Positions 1-5,961 of a stretch of 7,430 nt of DNA are shown piece after piece (within the stretch, counting starts at the first letter, position 1; every line of letters starts with the position of its first letter). The notes below the pieces were generated by a model. That model ran no database searches. It had not been told where the DNA came from and saw nothing but the letters and a program-made list of their open reading frames with translations. Where the stretch lies: NCBI GenBank assembly GCA_900766125.1, contig CAAFUD010000209.1:1-7430 (forward strand), read 5' to 3'. The position numbers and the translations under genes are program-made. This stretch comes from an uncultured Veillonella sp. (lineage in GTDB: Bacteria > Bacillota > Negativicutes > Veillonellales > Veillonellaceae).

Positions 1-2328
1 GCTAACGATGGCGGTGAAAAAACTAATAAACTTGGTTCCAAAGTAACTGTAAAAGGTGAAGGTACTAAAGCCAATACTGAATACAGCGGTACAAACATCA
101 AAACAATCATTGCACAAACAGGCGATGACACTACAATTGATGTGAAATTGGCTAAAGACTTAACTGGTATCAACTCTATTGCTAATACAGTAGGTGGCCC
201 AACAATGACATTTGGTGGTAACTCCATTAAAGTAACTGGTGGCAACTTAGACTTAGGTGGTAACAAAATCACTGACTTAGCTCCTGGTACTGATGATACT
301 GATGCAGTTAACTACAAACAATTGAAAGCCGCTAAAACTGTTGTTGCAGCTGGTACTAACGTAACTGTTGCTAAAACTACAGGTGCTAATGGTGAAGATG
401 TTTACACTGTAAGTGCAAGTGGTGGTACTGGTGGTGCTGCGTCCACATGGAACTTGAAATCTGGTGTAGCATCTGCTACTGAAGGTACACATTCTGGTGA
501 TACAACTCAAAATATTGCTGATACTAAATCTGTTACATTGCAAGCAGGTAAAAACTTGACTGTAAAACAAACTAACGATGGTAACGGCAATACAGATGTG
601 GCATACTCCCTTGATAGCGATCTTAAAGATCTTACAAGCGTAACTACTGAAAAAGTAACTACAAAAGAAATTGGCTTACAAGATCCAACTGGTAAAGTTA
701 CAACAATTAAGAACGACGGTGACCGTATTACATACACTAAAGACGGTGACACTAAAGTTCATAAAGTAGCAACTCTTGATGATGAAATGCATATCAAAGA
801 CACTACATACACTGTAGATGGTAACAAAAAAGTAACTATGACATATGTAGATGGCAATGGTAATCCTGTAGCTGGTAAAACAGCAGTTATCGACTTGTCT
901 GGCTTGCCTGTAGGCGAGACAGATACAGATATGCGTATCAAAGAGGGTACTTACACTGCACAAAATGGTAAAGTTACATTAAATACTGTTGATAAAGGCG
1001 GTAACCCAGTAACTGGTAAAGATGTTGTTATTGATGGCATCAATACAAATAACTATGTGGCTGGCGACAATGTTACATTAACACCAGATACTGATGCAGC
1101 TGGTAAACCAGTTGTAAAAATCAATGCTGCATTATCTACAGAAAAAGTAGTTAAAAAAGCAGGAGCTGATAACTTAGCAACTGTAAGCACTGCATCTGGT
1201 AATGTTGCAGGAGATAAAGGCGAAACTTATGAAGTGGCTGTAACTAAAGGCGATATTGAAAACAACGCTGAAATTTCTTACAAAGCTAATGGTGGTACAG
1301 CTCAAAAAACTACATTGGCTAACGGCTTCAACTTCACATCCGATGACAATTCTGTAGCTATTACTACAGGTGCTAATGGTAAAGTTAACTTCAAAGTTGA
1401 TACTACTGGTATCCAAGGTAAAGCATTCAACCTTGATGTAGACAAAGAAGGTACTGGTAAAGTAGAAAACGCTCAAACTGCAGCAACTACTAAATCTGTT
1501 GAAAAAGGTACTAAATTCGTAGCTGGTAACAACTTGTCCATCCGTCGTGATGCTATCAATGGCGATGCAAACTACGATCACCAAGTAACTTATGCATTGA
1601 ATAGCGACCTTCAAGGTATTACTTCTATTACTAATAATGGTGGTGCTACTATGAACTTCGGCCCTAACGAAGTTTCCATCACTGGTGGTAACCTCAACAT
1701 GGGTGATCACAAAATCACTAATGTTAAGAATGGTACAGACAAATCCGACGTTGCAACTGTAGGTCAATTGACTAAAGTTACATCCAACGATAATACTGTA
1801 GCAATCAACAAAACTACTGATGCTGATGGCGCTCCAGTTTATGATCTTTCCGTACAAGGCGGCGGTCATGACCCACGCGTTGATCAATTGGGTGAAGAAA
1901 TCGGTCGTGTAGGTGCACAAGGCGCAGCTCTTGCAGCGTTGAAACCTATCCAATACGATCCATTAGAACCAACTCAAATCATGGCTGGTTATGGTAACTA
2001 CCGTGGTAATTCCGCGATTGCAATGGGCGTTGCTCATTACAAAAACGAGTCCACATTGATGCATGCTGGCGTATCCTGGGCTGGTGGTTCCCGTCACATG
2101 ATGGCGAACGCTGGTGTAACTTGGAAAGTTGGCAACCGTGATAGCGAAGCTGCTGTAGCAGATCGTTACCGCAAAGGCCCTATCAGCTCTGCTTATGCAA
2201 TGCAACAAGAAATGGCTTCCGTTAAAGCACAAAACGCTGGATTAAAAACAGAAGTATCTGATTTGAAAGCTGAAAACGAACAAATGAAAGCTCAAATTGC
2301 TGCAATGATGGCAAAACTTGGTATGTAA
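1..2328 (+). CDS. YadA-type trimeric autotransporter adhesin, C-terminal part (5' end outside window)
   Basis: This is the C-terminal 775 residues of a surface adhesin; the frame is open from base 1, so signal peptide and head lie upstream. Numbering by codon in the window: a YadA-stalk/neck motif at 89-108 (KIT..xGTDDTDAVNxxQL); a W-N-L module at 150-208 ending YSLDSDL; two tandem beta-rich units starting at 263 and 311 (M.IK..TYT....KVT...VD..GNPV.GK..VID); an F-N-L module at 476-537 ending YALNSDL; a second neck motif at 571-590; and the YadA anchor from about 624 to 711, with the helix DPRVDQLGEEIG and then four predicted strands. By family knowledge, three chains form one 12-strand outer-membrane barrel with the stalk outside. 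Unusually, 63 residues follow the last strand, including a six-heptad coiled coil (about 734-773). GTG at 142 is only an internal valine codon. Ligand unknown. Confidence 0.95.
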   Translation, partial: ANDGGEKTNKLGSKVTVKGEGTKANTEYSGTNIKTIIAQTGDDTTIDVKLAKDLTGINSIANTVGGPTMTFGGNSIKVTGGNLDLGGNKITDLAPGTDDTDAVNYKQLKAAKTVVAAGTNVTVAKTTGANGEDVYTVSASGGTGGAASTWNLKSGVASATEGTHSGDTTQNIADTKSVTLQAGKNLTVKQTNDGNGNTDVAYSLDSDLKDLTSVTTEKVTTKEIGLQDPTGKVTTIKNDGDRITYTKDGDTKVHKVATLDDEMHIKDTTYTVDGNKKVTMTYVDGNGNPVAGKTAVIDLSGLPVGETDTDMRIKEGTYTAQNGKVTLNTVDKGGNPVTGKDVVIDGINTNNYVAGDNVTLTPDTDAAGKPVVKINAALSTEKVVKKAGADNLATVSTASGNVAGDKGETYEVAVTKGDIENNAEISYKANGGTAQKTTLANGFNFTSDDNSVAITTGANGKVNFKVDTTGIQGKAFNLDVDKEGTGKVENAQTAATTKSVEKGTKFVAGNNLSIRRDAINGDANYDHQVTYALNSDLQGITSITNNGGATMNFGPNEVSITGGNLNMGDHKITNVKNGTDKSDVATVGQLTKVTSNDNTVAINKTTDADGAPVYDLSVQGGGHDPRVDQLGEEIGRVGAQGAALAALKPIQYDPLEPTQIMAGYGNYRGNSAIAMGVAHYKNESTLMHAGVSWAGGSRHMMANAGVTWKVGNRDSEAAVADRYRKGPISSAYAMQQEMASVKAQNAGLKTEVSDLKAENEQMKAQIAAMMAKLGM

Positions 2329-2364
2329 TCATTTGTGAGTACACAAACTAACTATATGATGGCT

Positions 2365-2393
2365 GGTATGCGCTACCTTGTGTAGCGCGTGCC
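2365..2393 (+). terminator. Hairpin after the first adhesin gene, possible terminator
   Basis: Arms GGTATGCGCTAC (2365-2376) and GTAGCGCGTGCC (2382-2393) pair over 12 bp, including two G-U pairs, around a 5-base loop, 36 bases after the adhesin stop. Only two T follow, so this is not a textbook intrinsic terminator. It may instead protect the mRNA 3' end. It overlaps the -35 box proposed for the next gene. Confidence 0.5.
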
Positions 2394-2405
2394 TTCCCAT
2401 ATAAT
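2378..2405 (+). promoter_or_regulatory. Probable promoter of the 2495 gene
   Basis: A perfect -10 box TATAAT (2400-2405) lies 16 bases after a weak -35 box TTGTGT (2378-2383). Transcription would start near 2412, giving a leader of about 83 bases before the ATG at 2495. The -35 box sits in the loop and right arm of the preceding hairpin. The call rests mainly on the -10 match. Confidence 0.5.
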
Positions 2406-2408
2406 TTG

Positions 2409-2425
2409 TGAAAGCAGTGCTTTCA
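2409..2425. promoter_or_regulatory. Palindrome at the predicted start of transcription, possible operator
   Basis: TGAAAGC (2409-2415) and GCTTTCA (2419-2425) form a perfect 7-bp inverted repeat around AGT. It overlaps the transcription start predicted from the -10 box at 2400-2405, a common place for a repressor site. It could equally act as an RNA hairpin in the leader. No known regulator consensus was recognised. Confidence 0.35.
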
Positions 2426-2445
2426 GATATGAATGTAAAATAGGT

Positions 2446-2462
2446 GTGAAACATACTTTCAC
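2446..2462. promoter_or_regulatory. Second palindrome in the 2495 gene leader
   Basis: GTGAAA (2446-2451) and TTTCAC (2457-2462) are inverted around CATAC. The core TGAAA...TTTCA matches that of the palindrome at 2409-2425, with 37 bases between the two left ends. Two copies of the same dyad near a promoter suggest a paired binding site, but this is an inference. Confidence 0.3.
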
Positions 2463-2481
2463 CATAATCTAACGATAGAAA

Positions 2482-2487
2482 AGAGGA
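2482..2487 (+). promoter_or_regulatory. Ribosome binding site for the 2495 gene
   Basis: AGAGGA ends seven bases before ATG 2495, which is normal spacing. It supports this start, and the signal peptide begins directly at that methionine. Confidence 0.75.
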
Positions 2488-2494
2488 ATATAGA

Positions 2495-3286
2495 ATGAAA
2501 AAATCTACATTACTTGCTTGTGCAGCGGCTCTTGTTATTTCTACAGGCGTTGTAGGTGCACAATCCGCTCCAACATATGACGATAATTTGATTTTACGTA
2601 ATCCAGTATCTGCGCCTGCATTGGGCAATGTAGTATTGGTTCCAGTGGCTAGTCCACAAACAGTGTCTGCTGTTCATGACTATGTAAAAGCTTGGCAAAA
2701 TGCGGAAATCAACATCGCAAAAGCTAAAGTGAAATACGACAAACATGAGCAAATGACTAAAGCTGAAAAAATTTGGTTACATTCCTATGATAAACACAAC
2801 TATGCTGACTACTTCCGTACACATTCCATCGGTCGTGTACATGGTCAAGAAGTGTTCTTGAACTGGAATGGTGAAAACCGCAACAAAAACGAATATGAAT
2901 ATTTCGAAATGCCTAAATACAATGAAAAAGATGGCTTCACTAACAGCTATGGTTACAATGTATTGCGTGGCATGGTAGATCAAATCAACGAAATCATCCA
3001 AAAACAAAAAGAAGTTGGCGGTCCTATGACTGACGACGAAGCACAAGCATTGGAAGATGCTATTTTGGATGTAATGGCTAAAGACCAAGAAAATGTTTCT
3101 AACGAAGAACTTCGTCACTACATGAACGAAACAATCTGGTTCGCAGCTAAACAAACAGTTAAAAACAAAGCAAGTGAAGAACCTACTGTTCAAGATGAAC
3201 ACACTGTAGATCTTCGCGAAGCGATCAATCGCCCAGCTAATCAAGAAACTAAAAAAGTAGACTTGCGCGCTGCGATTAATAACTAA
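2495..3286 (+). CDS. Exported protein of unknown function with a repeated VDLR(E/A)AIN C-terminal motif
   Basis: I do not recognise this 263-residue protein. Residues 1-22 look like a Sec signal peptide: KK at 2-3, a hydrophobic core at about 5-20, and a likely cut after VGA (20-22). No later membrane segment is visible, so it should be periplasmic or secreted. The mature part is hydrophilic, rich in Lys, Glu, Asn and aromatic residues (for example NEYEYFEMPKYNEKDGF), then largely helical in appearance from about residue 150. The tail carries VDLREAIN at 238-245 and VDLRAAIN at 255-262, the last one residue from the C-terminus. No enzyme motif was seen. It starts 166 bases after an adhesin gene and has its own RBS and a likely promoter, so it may be transcribed alone. 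A role with the adhesins is only a positional guess. Gene call sure; function unknown. Confidence 0.9.
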   Translation: MKKSTLLACAAALVISTGVVGAQSAPTYDDNLILRNPVSAPALGNVVLVPVASPQTVSAVHDYVKAWQNAEINIAKAKVKYDKHEQMTKAEKIWLHSYDKHNYADYFRTHSIGRVHGQEVFLNWNGENRNKNEYEYFEMPKYNEKDGFTNSYGYNVLRGMVDQINEIIQKQKEVGGPMTDDEAQALEDAILDVMAKDQENVSNEELRHYMNETIWFAAKQTVKNKASEEPTVQDEHTVDLREAINRPANQETKKVDLRAAINN

Positions 3287-3333
3287 TACATTGGTATCGT
3301 ACAACTCTTAGATTAATACCCGCTAAGAAGTAG

Positions 3334-3407
3334 TAGATACATATTTAGATATATCTATAACATACTAGATACACATTTAGGTATATCTGTAACATACTAG
3401 ATACATA
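3334..3407 (+). repeat. Tandem repeat, 32-bp unit, about 2.3 copies
   Basis: Unit 1 is 3334-3365 and unit 2 is 3366-3397, identical at 29 of 32 positions; a partial third copy (TAGATACATA) covers 3398-3407. Unit 1 contains the perfect 12-bp palindrome TAGATATATCTA (3346-3357), degraded in unit 2. It lies between the secreted-protein gene and the downstream hairpin. Function unknown; replication slippage explains its origin adequately. Confidence 0.85.
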
Positions 3408-3435
3408 AGGCCCTCGTAGGTCATATGAGGGCCTT
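3407..3435 (+). terminator. Probable terminator of the 2495 gene
   Basis: AAGGCCCTC (3407-3415) pairs perfectly with GAGGGCCTT (3427-3435), and three weaker inner pairs (3416-3418 with 3424-3426) shrink the loop to five bases. The stem is GC-rich and lies 120 bases after the stop at 3286. The T tract is short (TTGATGT), so termination may be partial. The symmetry would allow it to work in both directions. Confidence 0.6.
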
Positions 3436-3477
3436 GATGTACCCTGGAACCCCGACTAGGGCACACAATCCTTATAC

Positions 3478-3492
3478 AAAGGGGCTGTAACA
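3478..3492 (+). repeat. Left terminal inverted repeat of the IS
   Basis: AAAGGGGCTGTAACA matches the complement of the right end over 15 bases. Bases 3481-3502 also form their own hairpin: GGGGCTGT (3481-3488) pairs with ACAGCCCC (3495-3502) around six bases. That fold may block transcription or translation entering from the left. Confidence 0.85.
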
Positions 3493-3509
3493 AAACAGCC
3501 CCTTAACCT

Positions 3510-3555
3510 AAACAAGCTATTAGTTGATTTTATATGATCAACTAATAGCTTGTTT
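3510..3555 (+). terminator. Long subterminal hairpin inside the IS left end
   Basis: A perfect 19-bp stem joins 3510-3528 to 3537-3555 around eight bases, followed by a T-rich run. It lies upstream of the transposase promoter and could stop transcripts that enter the IS from the host side, or provide a protein-binding dyad. The stem is certain from the sequence; the role is inferred. Confidence 0.55.
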
Positions 3556-3598
3556 TCTATATTTCTAAGAAAAAAGGACCCCGAAGGGCCCTCTTCAT

Positions 3599-3607
3599 TG
3601 GTATAAT
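3599..3607 (+). promoter_or_regulatory. Transposase promoter, extended -10, predicted leaderless transcript
   Basis: TGGTATAAT is a perfect extended -10 element; no -35 box is visible at the usual distance. Its last base is six bases before ATG 3614, so transcription should begin at or next to the start codon. There is no Shine-Dalgarno sequence in 3589-3613, which agrees with a leaderless mRNA. Confidence 0.6.
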
Positions 3608-3613
3608 TAAATT

Positions 3614-5221
3614 ATGAAACAAAAAAATACCAATGAACCTAATTATACCAAACTAGTAATGCCTCGCCAACTAGTTTTACCATTGGATTATGGCATGTTG
3701 ATAAAAGAAACAGCGCCTGTGCGGTTACTCGATGCTGTATTGGAGGAATTAGACTATAAAGAGTTACAGCATTTGTATTCTCCTAAAGGGAGAAAATCTA
3801 AAGTTCCACCGCATATTCTGTTCAAAATTTTTGTCTATGCTATGTCCAACGGCGTGTATTCTACACGTATGATACAACAACAATGCGAAGAAAATATTAA
3901 TTATATGTGGCTTCTTCAAGGCTATTCAGCCCCAAGTCATATGACTTTTCAACGATTTTTTGCCCGTTGTACACTAGATATCTTGATGAATCTGTTTTCA
4001 CAGTTGATGGAAGCTATTAATAGACATGATACCTTAACATTCAATGAAGTCTTTGTTGATGGAACTAAACTAGAGGCTAATGCCAACAAGTATACCTTTG
4101 TCTGGCGAAAAGCAGTACAAAAAAGACTAGATACATTACCATCTAAATTAGCCAAATTAAAGCAAGATATCTGGAATGAATTAGGCCTAGATACCCATTG
4201 TATGAATGATGAATGTATCTATACCTTCCTCTCTAAAGAAATTGAAGTACACCATATGGAATTAGTACAAGGAAAAGGTAAGCATAAAACACCATTACAA
4301 CGATTGTATGAGCGAGCAGAAGATTTATATGAGAAGCGCAAAGAATACGAACAGCAATTGTATATTATGGGTGAACGCAACAGTTATTCTAAAACAGATC
4401 ATGATGCAACGTTTATGCGTATGAAGGAAGACCATATGCGTAATGGACAGCTTAAGCCTGCCTACAATGTACAATTAGCAGTTCATTCTGAATATATTAT
4501 GGGAGTTGGTATATTCCCTAAGCCCAATGATACTAATACCTTAATTCCATTTGTACAGCAATTAGAACAGATTCATAGCCGCCGATTCACATATGTGGTA
4601 GCTGATGCTGGTTATGATAGCCATGAGAACTTAACTTGGTTAAAGAACAACCATTACCTATCTTGTATAAAGCCTCAATATTACGAAAAAGCAAAAACTA
4701 GGACTTGGACCAAGGATATTAGCAAAGCTCGTAATATGGAATATATACCTGAAGAAGATGCATTTATATGTGCAAAAGGACGTAAATTAACATATGCCTT
4801 CACGCGTAAGACGAAACACAAAACAGGATTTGTATCTGAGCGAAAGGTATATATTTGTAAGTCTTGTAACCGATGTGGATACAAGAAGGAATGCCAACGG
4901 TATGTAAAACCAACGACAAAAAATGCAGTAAAAAGAATAGAGATTACACCTGCCTATGATACCGTATTGGCAGAGAACCAAGATAGACTGATTAGTGATA
5001 GAGGCATTCAATTACGAATTAACCGTTCCATTCAAGTGGAAGGCGCATTTGGTGTATTAAAACAAGATCTTGGGTTTAGACGCTTTTTACATCGTGGCAG
5101 TGGAAACGTGCATAAGATGCTATATCTATTGTCCATGGGATTCAATATTGCAAAATTACATAACAGAATACAAGCAGGACGAGTTAATACAACATTATTT
5201 ACTGCAAAAGAAACTGCTTAA
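3614..5221 (+). CDS. IS1182-family transposase (DDE type)
   Basis: This 535-residue protein is full length for the family and should catalyse movement of the surrounding element. The N-terminal domain (about 15-120) resembles the InsH/DUF772 type, with GRKSKVPPHILFKIFVYAMSNG-like sequence starting at 59 and the conserved S.MTFQRFF stretch at 108-116. Catalytic residues are probably D149 (FVDGTK), D331 (VVADAGYDS) and E476 (QVEGAFG), followed by the family-typical LGFRRFLHRG. A Lys/Glu-rich helical insert occupies about 165-255, and KPAYNVQ is at 281-287. Cysteines 415, 418, 421 and 427 look like a zinc-ribbon segment between the second and third catalytic residues. No frameshift or stop is present. 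ATG 3614 is chosen because family homologues start similarly and the extended -10 lies just upstream; there is no ribosome binding site. Confidence 0.95.
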   Translation: MKQKNTNEPNYTKLVMPRQLVLPLDYGMLIKETAPVRLLDAVLEELDYKELQHLYSPKGRKSKVPPHILFKIFVYAMSNGVYSTRMIQQQCEENINYMWLLQGYSAPSHMTFQRFFARCTLDILMNLFSQLMEAINRHDTLTFNEVFVDGTKLEANANKYTFVWRKAVQKRLDTLPSKLAKLKQDIWNELGLDTHCMNDECIYTFLSKEIEVHHMELVQGKGKHKTPLQRLYERAEDLYEKRKEYEQQLYIMGERNSYSKTDHDATFMRMKEDHMRNGQLKPAYNVQLAVHSEYIMGVGIFPKPNDTNTLIPFVQQLEQIHSRRFTYVVADAGYDSHENLTWLKNNHYLSCIKPQYYEKAKTRTWTKDISKARNMEYIPEEDAFICAKGRKLTYAFTRKTKHKTGFVSERKVYICKSCNRCGYKKECQRYVKPTTKNAVKRIEITPAYDTVLAENQDRLISDRGIQLRINRSIQVEGAFGVLKQDLGFRRFLHRGSGNVHKMLYLLSMGFNIAKLHNRIQAGRVNTTLFTAKETA

Positions 5222-5233
5222 ACCAAGAAATTT

Positions 5234-5259
5234 TTAAATAGGCCTAGAGGCCTATTTAA
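5234..5259 (+). terminator. Hairpin after the transposase gene
   Basis: An 11-bp perfect stem (5234-5244 with 5249-5259, core AAATAGGCC/GGCCTATTT) and a TAGA loop start 12 bases after the transposase stop. No T run follows on this strand, so it may stabilise the mRNA end more than terminate it. Confidence 0.55.
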
Positions 5260-5279
5260 GTGCGTCTAAAAACAAAAAC

Positions 5280-5322
5280 CACCAAGAAAACATACGATTT
5301 TACAAATCTAATTTTCTTGGTG
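5280..5322. repeat. Nested inverted repeat in the IS right subterminal region
   Basis: CACCAAGAAAA (5280-5290) pairs with TTTTCTTGGTG (5312-5322); inside its loop GATTT (5296-5300) pairs with AAATC (5304-5308). ACCAAGAAA also occurs directly after the transposase stop (5222-5230), so the motif is repeated near this end. It could be a transposase-binding motif; that is inferred. Confidence 0.55.
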
Positions 5323-5335
5323 TTTCTTATATTTT

Positions 5336-5390
5336 AAAGGGGCTGCAACTAGAATGCGGTAAAACCGCATTCTGTTACAGCCCCTTTTTT
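5336..5390 (+). terminator. IS right end folded as a strong intrinsic terminator
   Basis: AAAGGGGCTG (5336-5345) pairs with CAGCCCCTTT (5378-5387), and AGAATGCGGT (5351-5360) pairs with ACCGCATTCT (5364-5373). Three further pairs join the two blocks, with one mismatch and one bulge, and the loop is three bases. Six T follow the GC-rich base of the stem (5385-5390). The structure contains the right terminal inverted repeat, so it probably serves both as transposition end and as transcription stop. Confidence 0.75.
5373..5387 (-). repeat. Right terminal inverted repeat of the IS
   Basis: TGTTACAGCCCCTTT is the exact complement of the left end at 3478-3492. Similarity stops inside 5373, which fixes the inner limit of the repeat. 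Confidence 0.85.
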
Positions 5391-5448
5391 ATACTTTTTG
5401 GTATTGATTGTATAGCTATCATTTTATGAAATCTAATAGAGATCTAAT

Positions 5449-5479
5449 AGCCTCCTTATCGTATAAGGAGGCTGTTTTT
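5449..5479 (+). terminator. Strong intrinsic terminator without an adjacent gene
   Basis: AGCCTCCTTAT (5449-5459) pairs perfectly with ATAAGGAGGCT (5463-5473) around CGT, followed by GTTTTT. On the + strand the nearest upstream gene is the transposase, more than 200 bases away and with its own terminators. It may have ended a transcript that existed before the IS inserted, and it now insulates the second adhesin. Confidence 0.8.
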
Positions 5480-5829
5480 ATAAATAAATATAAACTAAGT
5501 TAATAAAACAATTGAGCTTGTTTATCTATATGTTTTGGGAAATGCATTAAAAACACGATAAATACTATATTATCTATCTAATTCGATTTAAAAAGTTTAT
5601 ATTTATAAATGTGAAGATAACATGGATGTTTCTATAGACTGTTAACATAATATAAACTGACTAGATCAAAATTGGGTACTATCTAATATAAATGTTTTAT
5701 ATTATATATAATAACTATATTAATATATCTGTATTTATTGGGTATGGGTAGATACTTCCTCGGCAAATAAACTCAATTTTATTAAATTTATAATTCTAAA
5801 ATTTTCTTTAATAATTTTAAGGAATTCTA

Positions 5830-5858
5830 TTTACATTTAGTTTATAAATTGGTATTAT
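5830..5858 (+). promoter_or_regulatory. Promoter of the second adhesin gene
   Basis: A -35 box TTTACA (5830-5835) and an extended -10 TGGTATTAT (5850-5858, hexamer TATTAT from 5853) are separated by the ideal 17 bases. Transcription would start near 5865, giving a leader of about 109 bases. This is the best promoter match in the gene-free region. Confidence 0.65.
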
Positions 5859-5955
5859 ATAAATATCTTAATGAAGAGTATGTGAACGTGTGTCATAAAC
5901 AATTCATGAAACAAAAAGTGTACATAAGGCATTTAGTGTTTTCTTATAAGAGAGA

Positions 5956-5961
5956 AAGGGG
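5956..5961 (+). promoter_or_regulatory. Ribosome binding site of the second adhesin, long spacing
   Basis: AAGGGG ends 12 bases before ATG 5974, longer than usual. The gap is largely taken up by a hairpin (5962-5978) that would bring the site closer to the start when folded. No other in-frame start exists, because TAA at 5947-5949 closes the frame. Confidence 0.6.

Larger units (their letters stand above)
3478..5387 (+). mobile_element. IS1182-family insertion sequence, apparently complete
   Basis: One transposase gene lies between inverted ends: AAAGGGGCTGTAACA at 3478-3492 and its exact complement TGTTACAGCCCCTTT at 5373-5387. The outer three A/T pairs may be flanking DNA; the minimum element is then 3481-5384 (1904 bp), a normal family size. 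Hairpins crowd both subterminal regions. The transposase is intact with its catalytic residues, so the element may be active. It sits in intergenic DNA after the secreted-protein gene and its terminator and interrupts no recognisable gene. TTATAC occurs on both flanks (3472-3477 and 5389-5394) and may be a target duplication. The element's name was not determined. Confidence 0.9.

Noticed and set aside
142..144. GTG as the start of the first adhesin gene
   Set aside because: The frame stays open upstream to base 1 with adhesin-like sequence and there is no ribosome binding site; it is an internal valine codon.
277..1953. Long open frames on the minus strand opposite the first adhesin
   Set aside because: They encode Ser/Thr/Cys/Ile-rich, unstructured-looking sequence typical of the reverse of repetitive Gly/Thr/Asn codons, and have no ribosome binding sites.
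2510..2521. Lipobox-like LLAC at residues 6-9 of the secreted protein
   Set aside because: The cysteine is too close to the N-terminus and the hydrophobic core continues after it; ordinary signal peptidase cleavage near residue 22 fits better.
2777..3304. Minus-strand frame opposite the secreted-protein gene
   Set aside because: It overlaps a well-supported + strand gene entirely, and its hydrophobic Phe/Val-rich sequence is the expected reverse of Lys/Glu/Asn codons.
3334..3407. CRISPR array from the 32-bp repeats
   Set aside because: The copies are directly adjacent with no spacers and there are no cas genes.
3621..3627. Seven-A run near the transposase start as a frameshift or phase-variation site
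   Set aside because: The gene is a single intact frame and this family does not rely on programmed frameshifting; A runs are common in AT-rich DNA.
5700..5713. AT palindrome TATTATATATAATA as a replication origin or operator
   Set aside because: Such palindromes arise easily in very AT-rich DNA, and no initiator boxes or replication genes are nearby.
3614..5917. ATGAAACAAAAA shared by the transposase start (3614-3625) and the adhesin leader (5906-5917) as an IS remnant
   Set aside because: The match stops after 12 low-complexity bases and no other IS sequence is present in the leader.
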